This document shows positions 18,992 through 29,237 of a stretch of DNA of 64,000 bases, piece after piece. A program made the position numbers and the translations under genes. Origin of the DNA: Brettanomyces bruxellensis (lineage: Eukaryota; Ascomycota; Pichiomycetes; Pichiales; Pichiaceae); NCBI RefSeq assembly GCF_011074885.1, contig NC_054684.1:186001-250000 (forward strand), read 5' to 3'. Under the pieces are notes generated by a model that was given only the letters and a program-made list of their open reading frames with translations, did not search any database and had not been told where the DNA came from. Each line of letters opens with the position of its first letter. The stretch's first letter is position 1.

Positions 18992-19384
18992 ATTGAAATC
19001 AATGATGTACATATGTTCTTTTCTTATCTAGAAGATAAACTAACTTTTACTTAACGCTAAATTATTGAACACGACACTTTTATAAAGGAGAATTTCATAT
19101 TTATATTGTTTTCCTTATTATTGCTCCTCATATTATTTTTAATACATGCGCTTGACCTAAAGAGGTTATTACACCTATAATTCCTTTATTCTGATTGACA
19201 TGAATGTACTTCTGCATTCTGAAGATGCCGGTTACATGTTCCAAATTCCACAATTTCAGGAGTGAAATATTTTACGTATTTGAAAAAGTGCTTGGCTGAT
19301 GATTATAAAATATAAGTAAAGTGGAGGCTACTAAATAACTGCCAAAAAATACAAAACATTATGATGGGTATGATTGGCTCCCAT

Positions 19385-19620
19385 ATAGCGCATATAGTGC
19401 ATCTAAAAACTTCGCACACCGCCTTGCTTTACATCTACAAAATCCTCACTCAACGTGATCGAAGGCATTCAAACATGTGCACATCATACTTTCCTCTTTT
19501 TACCATTTCTACTTTTTAGGCTTTCTTCTTTATCTCCTTCACCTTATATTTTAATACCAAAATTTTATGTAAAGTAATCGGCTTCGCACTTAGTTTTTAA
19601 ATCAACCGACTGTATTAGTG
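19385..19620 (+). repeat. Family A repeat copy 4 (diverged)
   Basis: It keeps the family A block order (CTTGCTTTACATC, CCTCACTCAA, ATGTAAAGTAATCGGC, CGCACTTAG), but with many changes. It is older than the copies near 1.4 and 17.1 kb. Confidence 0.45.
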
Positions 19621-20214
19621 TATCTCTCATATTTTATCATTTTAGGTTAGTGTATACATAATTTTATTGATTGATCATTAGCGTTACTCAGAATTTTCAG
19701 GAGAGACCTTTCGATGAGTGGGCAGTTTCAGGCCAAATTATAAAGATGTACAGTACAATAAAAAGGGAAAAGAGTAAATTAACTGATGCATAAATATCCA
19801 TTCATTCATGATTTAAAAATTTATGTGCGAACTTGTATACATTTATTGCATTTGTTTGTTTATAGTCTTGCTATTAGAACTTTATGGAGGATGATTTTGA
19901 CTATGTATAAACAAAATTCACTTTATAATAAAAACCGTCGTAGTTAATGCTATTTAATATTTTTCGAACTAGCAGTTGGACATATTAATCACCCCGTTTT
20001 CCCTAATAGGTCCTCTTTTTCCAGTCTTGAAAATACTAGGTAGCCATATCAGGTAGCCATATCATAACAAGTCTCACATCAATCTACATAACAGGAATAC
20101 AGATGGAATATGAAATTCGTACTGCTTGGGCACTTAAAAGGCACCTTGTGGCAAAGATATTATTCTGTTCAATATATCCACAATTTAAGGAGCATTGATA
20201 TAATACAGTATTTG

Positions 20215-20420
20215 ACAGTCGTGTCCATATAAACTACTCTACTTTGCACTATACCAACAATACCTTCCTCAAAGGGATTAAATGTATTCAAGAATGCGCA
20301 CATCCCCTTTTTATTAGTGTTTTGTGCTCTTTATCTTTTTTAATTTTATCCTTTTCATTTCTTTAGCCTTAAAAACACTCAATATACTAGTTAGAGGGAA
20401 ATTTCATAATCAACCTAAAT
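20215..20420 (+). repeat. Family A repeat copy 5 (diverged)
   Basis: It contains GTCGTGTCCATATAAACTAC, TTCTTTAGCCTTAAAAACAC and CTCAATATACTAG, in family order. It lies about 430 bp upstream of GUA1 and could affect its promoter. Confidence 0.5.
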
Positions 20421-20661
20421 AATACGATTGAATTATAATATTTAACCGTGAGGGGCTGTTATCAATTGAATAAAAATTATTTGCGATTTCCTGATTCTTT
20501 GTTGCATCATAACCGCCAAAAGAAATGCTATTCATGACTAGCTTAAAAGTGTATAATTTACAACCCAAGGATGCATAGGAAAACAAAAGTATACGTGGTT
20601 GTGGTTTCTTGAAGTAACGATCTCTCCAATCCCAAAAGAAAAACAATCAAATTTTACAAAA

Positions 20662-20667
20662 TGACTC
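20662..20667 (+). promoter_or_regulatory. TGACTC core upstream of GUA1
   Basis: TGACTC is the core bound by Gcn4 and Bas1 in S. cerevisiae, where Bas1 drives purine genes. It lies 189 bp upstream of the GUA1 ATG. Only one site was seen, so the assignment is tentative. Confidence 0.35.
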
Positions 20668-20850
20668 GGGTAGCCTAATTTAACGGAAAATTTTTTTTTC
20701 ACCAAAAATTTACCGCTCAACTTAATTTGGTTTTTCAACTAGAGGAGAAACTTACCTGATCAATCTTTTTTTCCTACATATACCCTCTTCAGGAGCATTT
20801 AAAAGCAACCAAGACATTTTTCAGTAATTATTGGATACGAACAGATCGTA

Positions 20851-22437
20851 ATGAGCTCTATCGATAAAACATCCGAGATAACCAAGTCCTTTGATACCAT
20901 TTTGGTCTTGGACTTTGGATCACAATATTCCCATCTTATTGTTAGAAGGTTAAGAGAAATTCATGTCTACGCTGAAATGCTTCCATGTACTCAGAAGATA
21001 AGTACTTTGAAGTTTAAACCGATTGGTATTATTTTATCTGGTGGCCCATACTCAGTTTATGAAGACGATGCCCCTCATGTCGACCCATCGATTTTTGATC
21101 TTAACGTTCCAATCCTTGGAATCTGCTATGGTATGCAAGAGATTGCATGGCTCAACAACAAGTCAGTTAGCAGGGGAACAAAAAGAGAATATGGACCTGC
21201 AAATATTAATGTTTTGGACAGCTCTTGCCCTCTTTTTAAGGGAACAGATAACTCTAAAGTTTGGATGTCACATCACGACAAGTTAACTAAGCTCCCAGAC
21301 GGGTTCAAGACTGTGGCAAACACAGACAACACACCATTTGCTGGAATCAGCCATGTCTCGAAACCTATATATGGTATTCAATTTCACCCAGAGGTCACAC
21401 ACACCGTTCAGGGTAAAAGATTACTCAAAAACTTTGCAGTGAATATATGTAAGGCTCCACAAAACTGGACTATGGAGAACTTTATCCAGACTGCTGTTAA
21501 AAGAATTAGAGATACAGTCGGACCTACAGCCGAGGCTATTGGAGCTGTCTCTGGTGGCGTTGATTCGTCTGTTGCATCTAGACTTATGAAAGAGGCAATA
21601 GGTAACAGGTTTCACGCTATTTTTGTGGACAATGGCTTGATGAGAAAAAACGAAGCTGAAAATGTGAAGCATGCATTGGATGAAGGATTGGGAATAAATT
21701 TAGTTGTTGTTGATGCAGGGAAAGAATTTTTAGGCAATCTCAAGGGTGTCACTGACCCTGAGAAGAAGAGGAAGGTAATCGGACATACTTTCATACATGT
21801 TTTTGAACGAGTTGCTAATCAAATCAAACCGAAGGATGGATCTCAGATCAAGTACTTACTTCAGGGCACATTATATCCTGATGTTATCGAGAGCGTTTCA
21901 TTTAAGGGCCCGTCTCAAACTATCAAATCCCATCATAATGTGGGAGGATTGATTGACAACATGAAGCTAAGCTTGATCGAACCTTTGAGGGAACTTTTTA
22001 AAGATGAAGTTCGCCATCTTGGTGAACTTTTGGATATACCTGAAGACCTTGTCTGGAGGCATCCATTCCCAGGTCCGGGTCTTGGAATACGTGTGTTGGG
22101 CGAGGTCACCCCAAAACAAGTAGAGATTGCAAGAGAAGCAGATGATGTGTTTATTACCGAAATTAAGAAGGCTGGTCTTTACAGAAAGATATCTCAAGCG
22201 TTTGCATGCTTACTTCCTATTAGATCTGTTGGTGTGATGGGTGATCAAAGAATGTATGAACAAGTTATTGCCTTAAGAGCCATTGAAACTGTCGATTTCA
22301 TGACGGCCGATTGGTTTGTTTTTCCTGCGGATTTCTTGAAGAGAGTTGCATCTAGAATTGTGAACGAGGTTAATGGTGTTTCAAGAGTTACATATGATAT
22401 CACTTCTAAGCCTCCTGCTACCGTTGAGTGGGAATGA
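20851..22437 (+). CDS. GUA1: GMP synthase (glutamine-hydrolysing)
   Basis: This enzyme converts XMP to GMP using glutamine and ATP, the last step of guanylate synthesis. The N-terminal class I amidotransferase has Cys92 in GICYGMQ and His179/Glu181 in [10 protein letters not shown]. The ATP-pyrophosphatase P-loop is SGGVDSS at 234-240. The C-terminal dimerisation domain ends [13 protein letters not shown], the typical GMP synthase end. The length is 528 aa (525 in S. cerevisiae). It is intronless, and the first ATG sits about 110 bp after an AT-rich promoter. It converges with PPT2. Confidence 0.97.
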   Translation: MSSIDKTSEITKSFDTILVLDFGSQYSHLIVRRLREIHVYAEMLPCTQKISTLKFKPIGIILSGGPYSVYEDDAPHVDPSIFDLNVPILGICYGMQEIAWLNNKSVSRGTKREYGPANINVLDSSCPLFKGTDNSKVWMSHHDKLTKLPDGFKTVANTDNTPFAGISHVSKPIYGIQFHPEVTHTVQGKRLLKNFAVNICKAPQNWTMENFIQTAVKRIRDTVGPTAEAIGAVSGGVDSSVASRLMKEAIGNRFHAIFVDNGLMRKNEAENVKHALDEGLGINLVVVDAGKEFLGNLKGVTDPEKKRKVIGHTFIHVFERVANQIKPKDGSQIKYLLQGTLYPDVIESVSFKGPSQTIKSHHNVGGLIDNMKLSLIEPLRELFKDEVRHLGELLDIPEDLVWRHPFPGPGLGIRVLGEVTPKQVEIAREADDVFITEIKKAGLYRKISQAFACLLPIRSVGVMGDQRMYEQVIALRAIETVDFMTADWFVFPADFLKRVASRIVNEVNGVSRVTYDITSKPPATVEWE

Positions 22438-22590
22438 GCTCTTTATTTTAATTTATCTGTGGGACACAGGTGTAAAAATTCACTCACAATTTAAAGTGTG
22501 TTTAATATTTTTCATTCGTAATATAAAAAACCTAGATTCTGTACGCAAATTTAAAGTATAAGACAAGATAAGATAGTGCTGACAAAAAAT

Positions 22591-23013
22591 TCACTTTTTC
22601 TGTCGAAGTACTGTTGATATTATGTAAGATCCATCATGGCTTACAGTACAAAAAAACTCTTCGGCTTTTCCTTTTTCACCTTTGAAGTAATTCTCATTAC
22701 CTATAACTGGCTTCCCATTGACATCATGAGACTTCCACCACTGAGCCATAGAAAAAGTCACTTGATCTTGATGATCTAGGCATTTATATATTGCTTCCTT
22801 CACACACCATGCTCCCGCAATTATCTCCGAGCATGAATCAATATCATTCTTATCCATATACATCTTGAATACCGGAAGTTCGTACTTTTTATTTAAGATT
22901 TTCTGACATAATCGTCTTGTTTTAAACTCTGCAAGAGATCCATTCCTTAGAAGTATATTTTTGAATCTTCCTAATAAATGAATATCAGTCCCAATCGAGA
23001 TTACTTTAGACAT
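22591..23013 (-). CDS. PPT2: Mitochondrial phosphopantetheinyl transferase
   Basis: It transfers 4'-phosphopantetheine from CoA to the mitochondrial acyl carrier protein, enabling mitochondrial fatty-acid and lipoate synthesis. Holo-ACP synthase marks are the N-terminal SIGTDIHLLGRF (Mg-binding Asp), AWCVKEAIYK (the WxxKEA helix) and the C-terminal FFCTVSHDGSYI. The product is 140 aa, shorter than the S. cerevisiae Ppt2 (173 aa), and no obvious presequence is visible. The first in-frame ATG is at 23013. It shares its pathway with HTD2 at 44.7-45.7 kb. Confidence 0.88.
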   Translation of the reverse strand: MSKVISIGTDIHLLGRFKNILLRNGSLAEFKTRRLCQKILNKKYELPVFKMYMDKNDIDSCSEIIAGAWCVKEAIYKCLDHQDQVTFSMAQWWKSHDVNGKPVIGNENYFKGEKGKAEEFFCTVSHDGSYIISTVLRQKK

Positions 23014-23250
23014 TATCAAAAACGAAAGTGTTTCGAGCTGAAAAGTTTAAGTATTCAAATCATTTTCTGCCCGGATTTAATATACAAATCATTTCCTAAA
23101 CATTTTTAGGGCTGAATGAATAGAATGGCGAATTTGAAAACGGTTGGCGATGGGAGAAATTTGTGTATAAAAGAAAAAGAAAAAAAAGTTAGTACTTATG
23201 AATGAATGATTACTGTTTATTAACTTATATCTATAATTATACATTAATGC

Positions 23251-24633
23251 TCACTTTCTGAATTCTGCCTCCGAATTAATTTGAAGCTTTTTATCATTTC
23301 CACCACTAATAATTCCTATGTCTTTCTCCCAACCAACGGCAAATACTTTTGTAGCTGGATCTTCAGATTCTCTAGTGATGGTATATATTGCGCTGTTAGT
23401 TCTTACATCCCAAACCTTGACTGTTCCATCATGTGATCCCGAAAGAATCATGTAATCATTATTTGATGGTACCTTCAAAGAGCAGACAAAATTCCTATGC
23501 CCGACTAATTTGGAGTTTGTAATTTTAGAAGATCTTGGGTCGTGCAAATTTATATGTCTTGCGGAGGAACCAGTGGCAAGTAAATGCAAATTTGGTAAAG
23601 CGGTAACAGATAGTAATGGATGATTCGTTCTTCTAGTGTCTACACATTTAGCCGTCACAAAGTCCCAAGTTTTAACGGTGTGATCCTGGGAAACGGAATA
23701 TCCAACTGTATCATCGTTCGTATCAAAAATTACATCTTCGACAGGCCTCACATGCGATTCAAGTACAGCTAAAGGACTTTTTCTTTTAATTGTCGAGTCT
23801 CCCACCGCCAACTTTAACCTTTTCCTAGAAGCCGAAGACATATTTCCCTTCCTAGAGTCCAAATCTTCTAATGGATTAGAAGTAGACATTTGCTTTGGCT
23901 TTGTTGACCAGATTGCTAATGTATTGTCATACGATCCAGATATAATTCTCGACGAAGACAAATTCACGGCCAATGATGAAATAGACGATTTATGATAACT
24001 CAAAAGCGCAATAGTCTTTCCATTTTGTGTTTCCTTTCCGAGATCCTCTTCCCCCACAGTCCCAGCCTTCCAAAGGCGAACCTCTCTATCCATACCAGCG
24101 CTAACAAATTTTGTTGGACTGATGAACTTAACTGCCTTAACCGGCTGCCTATGTCCAGAGAGTTGGGTCTCAACCTTACCATGCAGATTGTAAATGCGAA
24201 CAATACCATCGTAGGAGCCTGTCAAAATTTTTGGGGCCGTAACTACTTCACCATTGCCTCCATCTGTTGCCATCGTTCCCAATGCATCTATCGATGAAAT
24301 CCAATCTTCATTACTGAAACTAGCCAAGAATCGAGGAGGTAATAAAGCTCTTGTATATTCAACTGTCATAAAAGCTTCGGATGAAAGACCATTTTGCAAA
24401 AGATAGTCATGCAAACTTCCTTTCAATATAGTACCATTAATGATGAAATCAAATGGAATTGGACTTTCTGTTTCAAGAAGATGATTCACAATTTCTGAAA
24501 GTCCAAACCGCTTCAAAGTGACGGGAACGAATAATGGGTTTGGACTTACATGAAGTGAGCTATCCTCTTCTCGAGTGATAAATTTTATTTTCACTTGACC
24601 TTTATTGCTCTCAAGACCATCAGACATTTTCAT
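23251..24633 (-). CDS. YTM1: WD40 ribosome biogenesis factor
   Basis: Ytm1/WDR12 is a member of the Nop7-Erb1-Ytm1 complex that matures 27S pre-rRNA and the 60S subunit in the nucleolus; it is removed by Rea1. The N-terminus (residues 13-95) is the ubiquitin-like NLE domain, including VPVTLKRFGLSEIVNHLL. WD40 repeats follow from about 110, with blades ending in recognisable GSYDGIVRIYN, GMDREVRLWK, GSYDNTLAIWS and GSHDGTVKVWD. The length is 460 aa, the same as S. cerevisiae. A ribosome-biogenesis promoter element lies 118 bp upstream. Confidence 0.95.
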   Translation of the reverse strand: MKMSDGLESNKGQVKIKFITREEDSSLHVSPNPLFVPVTLKRFGLSEIVNHLLETESPIPFDFIINGTILKGSLHDYLLQNGLSSEAFMTVEYTRALLPPRFLASFSNEDWISSIDALGTMATDGGNGEVVTAPKILTGSYDGIVRIYNLHGKVETQLSGHRQPVKAVKFISPTKFVSAGMDREVRLWKAGTVGEEDLGKETQNGKTIALLSYHKSSISSLAVNLSSSRIISGSYDNTLAIWSTKPKQMSTSNPLEDLDSRKGNMSSASRKRLKLAVGDSTIKRKSPLAVLESHVRPVEDVIFDTNDDTVGYSVSQDHTVKTWDFVTAKCVDTRRTNHPLLSVTALPNLHLLATGSSARHINLHDPRSSKITNSKLVGHRNFVCSLKVPSNNDYMILSGSHDGTVKVWDVRTNSAIYTITRESEDPATKVFAVGWEKDIGIISGGNDKKLQINSEAEFRK

Positions 24634-24750
24634 ATATGATTCTTGTACAAAATGTATACAGAGTAATGTAAGTTTATAAAACTAAATAGCAAGGAAAGGC
24701 ATGCAAGAGATCATTATTGTCGCTTCATGTGTCTGGGGAAAATAGAGATC

Positions 24751-24761
24751 TGAAAATTTTT
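24751..24761 (+). promoter_or_regulatory. RRPE element upstream of YTM1
   Basis: TGAAAATTTTT is the ribosomal RNA processing element consensus of S. cerevisiae Ribi promoters. A GATGA, part of the PAC motif core, follows three bases later. It lies 118 bp from the YTM1 start, a typical distance. Confidence 0.5.
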
Positions 24762-25470
24762 TTGATGAAAACGTGTACGGATGTATACATAATTAAGTCG
24801 AAAATTTTTTATTATTTCAAATTCTCATAAGCTTAACTAAGCCTTGATTCACTAATGTGCTAAAATATTGAATTCTGAGTGTATATGGTCTTTGTATAAC
24901 ATCATCAAATGGAACATAACAATGTTGATCTTAAATTTACGTAACATATATATTTGTTTCTTCTTGTTGGTAATGATTTATGCAAAAATGGGGTAGAATC
25001 CTTTTTATTCAACAGCAGATGAGACTAATTTCAATCCTCGTTCCCATCGTTTATCTTCAGCATAAATTAAATTCGCGAGAGTATTATTTATCAGGCGTAG
25101 GGATCTTCTTTTATTTACCATTTTTAGCATAATAACGCTAGAGAACAATGGAAAATTTAACTTCCAGCTGCAAAGTTAGGGAAAAAAAGAAAAAAAGAAA
25201 AAAAACCAATAAAATTTTATTGACCCATTTCACCAGATATTTACTAACTTTCCAGGTATCCTTTTCTTTTCCTTTTGTTCTAGGTCGTTGAAACCTTCTC
25301 TCACCTCACTAATAACGCTCTGGATATAAATCTGGATACATTCGTTGCTCTGTTGCAGAGAAATCTCCTTGGCGAGCTAACTCTGAAGACTGTTATTTAT
25401 TTTTAAGGTATATTATTGCACTATTTATTTAATTTGACTTCGTCATCATTCTGATACCTTTCCTTTCAAT
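24762..25470. other. YTM1-ERG12 divergent intergenic region
   Basis: About 840 bp lies between divergent genes. It includes the RRPE at the left end, A-rich runs near 25190 and, near the right end, GGATATAAATCTGGATAC at 25320-25337, a plausible TATA region about 145 bp from the ERG12 ATG. No RNA gene was seen. Confidence 0.45.
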
Positions 25471-26868
25471 ATGACTGTGCAGTTCCCTTTCGTTACAAGT
25501 GCTCCAGGAAAGGTTATAATTTTTGGGGAGCATTCAGCTGTCTATAATAGAGTAAGTATCTGAAATTTATATTCATTAAAATGTGGATGTAATATCATGA
25601 ATTAAGCGCTTAACCATTTTATGCCACGTTAACATGCTAACATTTGCTTTAAATGAAATTAGCCAGCCATTGCTGCCGCATTATCTCTTCGTACATATTT
25701 ATTAGTTAGCAAGGATGAGACAGAGTCGGATTATATCTGCCTTGAATTTCCTGACATTGATTTTCATTGCCATTGGAAGAAAAGTGACCTGCCCTTTCAT
25801 ATGGCGCCAAAGAGCGATACGCCACATGTGTTACCACCAAAGAATCTTGACCCAGAATTAATTAGTGATCTTGGTCCATTACTTTCGGCTATAGACTCTC
25901 CTCTTCATTATGGAGCTGCTTATGCATTCCTTTATCTTTTCGTTTCTTTATGCCCCAGAAGTACTCCTGGGGGTTTAACGTTCACTATGAGATCAACCCT
26001 TCCAATAGGGGCAGGTCTAGGTTCCTCTGCTTCTATGTCTGTTTGCCTTGCATCAGCATTTGGATATATTGGAGGCCATATTAAGGAGGCGACATTTTAC
26101 CGGGATAGTAAAATAACAAACGATTCCGATGAATGCAACTTTATCGATAAATGGTCATTCATGGGGGAAAAATGCATTCATGGAAACCCAAGTGGGATTG
26201 ATAACGCAGTCGCTTCACACGGCGGTGCAGTGATGTTTCAAAGAAGAGGTAACTCTCTCCCAAGTGTCAGAACAGCAATGAGAAATTTGCCACCGATGAA
26301 TCTCCTTCTTACCAATACCAAAACTCCCAGAAGAACTGCGACATTAGTGGCAAACGTTTCTAAGCTTGTGGCAGACTATCCTAAGAGTACGGCTCATATA
26401 TTAGATGCTATGGAAGATATAGCTAGAGAAGCATATAATCTGATGCTTAGACCATTTTTAAATGCCAATGGTAAGGATGAACTTTTAAAGTTAATTAGGA
26501 TTAATCATGGGCTGCTTGTTTCACTTGGTGTTTCACATCCAAATTTGGAACGTATTAAATTAAATTGTGACGAACTGCATGTTGGTGAGACAAAGCTTAC
26601 CGGTGCTGGTGGAGGTGGTTGTGCTATTACGCTTTTGAGAGATGGCATTAAGCCAGAAGTTCTGACAGAATTGGAAAACAGACTCGAAAAACTAGGATTC
26701 GAAAGCTTTAAAGCGACGCTGGGCGGAAAAGGTGTTGGATTACTGACAACCAACGATTCTGCTCTTTTAAAAAACATGACGGTGAAGAATTTTATTAATT
26801 TCAAATCAAGAGACAATATTGAAGAATCCATTGGATGCACTTATGTGGGAGATTGGAGATATTGGTGA
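25471..26868 (+). CDS. ERG12: Mevalonate kinase
   Basis: It phosphorylates mevalonate in the isoprenoid/sterol pathway. Exon 1 (25471-25551) encodes 27 residues ending GKVIIFGEHSAVYNR. An intron of 111 nt (25552-25662; GTAAGT, TGCTAAC, ATTAG) follows, and exon 2 (25663-26868) resumes PAIAAALSLRTYLL in phase. The product is 428 aa (443 in S. cerevisiae). GHMP kinase motifs are all present: SAPGKVIIFGEH, LPIGAGLGSSAS, GEKCIHGNPSGIDN and KLTGAGGGGC. The Met at 25801 would lose the first motif and is not the start. CTG at 26512 encodes the conserved Leu of INHGLLVS, supporting a standard code. Confidence 0.97.
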
Positions 26869-27082
26869 TCTAGTTAGTACCCATGACCAGTTAAACAAAT
26901 TGTAGAAGCAAAACTCATTTTCTTTTGCTAATAATTGCTCTTACTTTAAGAAATATTTATTAATAATAATAACAAATAACAATATTTAGTGCAATATAAA
27001 AAAACAACTATTAGCTGCGCAGCATCAGAATAATCTTAACTTGACTTGCACTTTTTCAATAAATATAATGTGTGGTCTTTCC

Positions 27083-28120
27083 TTACAATTTTGGCGATAG
27101 CTGCTGTTCTTTAAGTAGCAGCCGAACAGCTCTATGAGCCATTCCAAGACCAGCTTGAAAGCCATGGCCAGAAGCTCCATAATTATGAATAAGAAGCTTT
27201 CCATCAATTCTTTGTACATCAATTCTTGTACCACCGTATCTACTTGGTCGTAAACCAGCAGAAACAGCCAAAATATCTAAGGGATGATCCAAAATTTCTG
27301 GCATCAACGTAGTAGTTCTTTTGATGATATCCTTGCTTTGTTCTAAAGTAGTGTCACCTGTCCAATTATCTTTCTGCAAAAAACCACCAAGAACCAATTG
27401 TCCATTTGAATGTGGCCTAGGAATAATGTATGTTGCATAATCTTCTCCCCATCGCATTCTATTCTCTTGAATGTGTGGTGCATGAACCACGAGGACTTGG
27501 CCTCTTGTAGGATAAACGTTAGAGTCTTTAACACCTGAAATGGAGAAAGAACCCAATCCTGTACAGTTAAACACGACTTTGGTTCTAGGCAAGTATGCCT
27601 GGGAAATATGTGTCAATTTTCTTTTGATGAATGTCACACCCTTAGATCTCAAATACTTTGCAATACTTTGAATGTAGAATGGACAGAAAAAATTCCAAGT
27701 GGTGTATTTAATTCCATATGCAACACCGGCAGGTAATTGAACATTAGGGATAACTTTCAATTTTTTCAAATACGACTTCAAAGAATTGATCTTTTTATCA
27801 CCTGGATAGACATCCCAGTATTCAGTAGTTTGTCGGTGATCAATACCTTTAGAAGCTCCTCCAATATTATTTTGCAAATCCTCAAGATGCGTGTAAGTGT
27901 ATTTATCAAACTCCAATGTATCATCATCATCCGGGGTGATACATGAAAAATTGCCACCTGCACGAGGTGAAGTATAATTTATAGAGCCATCACCCGGTAA
28001 GTGCTCTCCGATGACAGTAATGTGGTGAGGAGAAACTTTGGCTTCATTAATGAGACAGTATGCGGTGTAAAGACCAGTGATACCGGCCCCAAGGACAACA
28101 TACTCATTTGATTGAGACAT
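27083..28120 (-). CDS. D-amino-acid oxidase
   Basis: This FAD flavoenzyme oxidises D-amino acids to 2-oxo acids, ammonia and H2O2, normally in peroxisomes. The dinucleotide-binding motif VLGAGITGLYTAY is at residues 9-21 (GxGxxG at 11-16). Other family marks are the Tyr/Arg-rich active-site segment GLRPSRYGGTRID and the C-terminal FAD loop HNYGASGHGFQAGLG. The length is 345 aa, normal for the family. The last three residues are PKL, a weak relative of the SKL peroxisomal signal, so peroxisomal targeting is plausible but not proven. S. cerevisiae lacks this gene; many methylotrophic and Candida-type yeasts have it for growth on D-amino acids. It converges with ERG12. Confidence 0.94.
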   Translation of the reverse strand: MSQSNEYVVLGAGITGLYTAYCLINEAKVSPHHITVIGEHLPGDGSINYTSPRAGGNFSCITPDDDDTLEFDKYTYTHLEDLQNNIGGASKGIDHRQTTEYWDVYPGDKKINSLKSYLKKLKVIPNVQLPAGVAYGIKYTTWNFFCPFYIQSIAKYLRSKGVTFIKRKLTHISQAYLPRTKVVFNCTGLGSFSISGVKDSNVYPTRGQVLVVHAPHIQENRMRWGEDYATYIIPRPHSNGQLVLGGFLQKDNWTGDTTLEQSKDIIKRTTTLMPEILDHPLDILAVSAGLRPSRYGGTRIDVQRIDGKLLIHNYGASGHGFQAGLGMAHRAVRLLLKEQQLSPKL

Positions 28121-28924
28121 TATTAGTTGCTTTTTGCACTTAGTCTATACAAAATATTTTGTGTTAAAATGGATAACAAAGAGAATGAAATTACAAGACT
28201 AGCACATTTTGAAACTTCATGTTCTTTATATAATGCTCAATTACGGGTAAGCAAAATCCTTTTTCGTATTGTTAGTAAGAGATTTTGCCGACAAGGCAGT
28301 GTAATAAATGCGGATATTGAAACTTGAATTATAATAGTTCATCGTTATATAAAAAAAATTTGATGGTAGTTAGTTGTGGTGCCGGTAATCTGCCAAAAAT
28401 TGAAAGTTTACTATTATAATTGTGTCCAATGTAGCGAAAAATAAGCATTATTAAGGTTATCACAATACACTTATTAATAATCCAGAAAAATAAACTATAA
28501 TTAATTTGGGCTCGATAAATTCACTTTTACACTTCTTACCTACTTTCCTTGGGTAAAGCACGTTGGAAGAGAAGGAAAATGGTGGAAAAGAAAATTGATT
28601 AATCAAAATATATTGTAATATTGCTTTTTTCTGTGTGTAGCATGTAACTGGAAAAATAACCTTCGTTTTCACTTGCAAGTTAATACGACAGGCCACCTCA
28701 TTTTTTCCAAAACTATCATTCATTTTAGAAGATCCAGTATGTAAATACAATCTAGGTTGGAAAAGCGCGCAAATGTATAATCCAACGAAACAGCAAATAA
28801 TATACAGCTTCACAAGTGTTCATCGTGGGAGAGATCTATGGATTAGTGATGTCATATCAAGTAATAAATATTATAAAACATGGTAAAAAAGAACGGAGGT
28901 ATGTACAAGGGATACAGTATAGCT
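28121..28924. other. DAO upstream region with short ORFs
   Basis: A 52-codon frame from ATG 28168 (MDNKENEITRLAHFETSCSL...) starts 48 bp from the D-amino-acid oxidase gene, diverging from it. It looks protein-like at first, then meets a GTAAGC and degenerates. It may be the 5' remnant of a lost gene, because I find no downstream branch point or second exon. The minus frame 28460-28813 starts at GTG and has no domain. Confidence 0.3.
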
Positions 28925-29165
28925 GTAATATATTTGTTGATAAGTCGCGTATACAGGGCCTTGCTTTATGCCTCAGAAAAACTCACTCATAAGAATTGAA
29001 TATTTTAAGCGTGCGCATTTCTACGTATGTATGTTTTTTATCTTTGCCTCTATTTTTTATCTTTTTCATTTCTTTAGTCTTAAAATAGTCAATGCACTTA
29101 CTAGCCTATGAGCATTTCATAAAGTAAGCGGTGTCACACTTCAAGGTGATTAAAGAAATATTACA
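28925..29165 (+). repeat. Family A repeat copy 6 (diverged)
   Basis: It keeps TTTATGCCTCAGAAAAACTC, ACTCATAAGAATT, TTCTTTAGTCTTAAAATAGT and TTTCATAAAGTAAGCG, then GTGTCACACTT. It lies between the short D-amino-acid oxidase flank and the broken dipeptidase, and may mark a rearrangement. Confidence 0.5.
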
Positions 29166-29237
29166 ATATTCAAAATAGTTAGTAATAAGGAAAACATGTA
29201 TTATAAAAACACTCTGCTGAATCCCAAACGATCATAT

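Larger units (their letters stand above)
18992..20850. other. Gene-free stretch before GUA1
   Basis: It holds diverged family A copies at about 19385-19620 and 20215-20420, with AT-rich DNA between them. Minus-strand open frames at 20410-20738 start from TTG-like codons and show no domain. The last 200 bp are the GUA1 promoter, with a TGACTC core at 20662. Confidence 0.45.

Noticed and set aside
20410..20738. Minus-strand frames upstream of GUA1
   Set aside because: They lack ATG starts or domains and overlap each other in different frames.
25801..25803. ERG12 start at ATG 25801
   Set aside because: It would remove the essential SAPGKVIIFGEH motif, which the spliced upstream exon supplies.
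20851..26868. CUG-Ser or CUG-Ala genetic code
   Set aside because: CTG codons occur at conserved Leu positions in ERG12 and PHO23, so standard decoding is the better reading.
28460..28813. Minus-strand 117-codon frame
   Set aside because: It begins at GTG, has no recognisable domain and lies in AT-rich flank.
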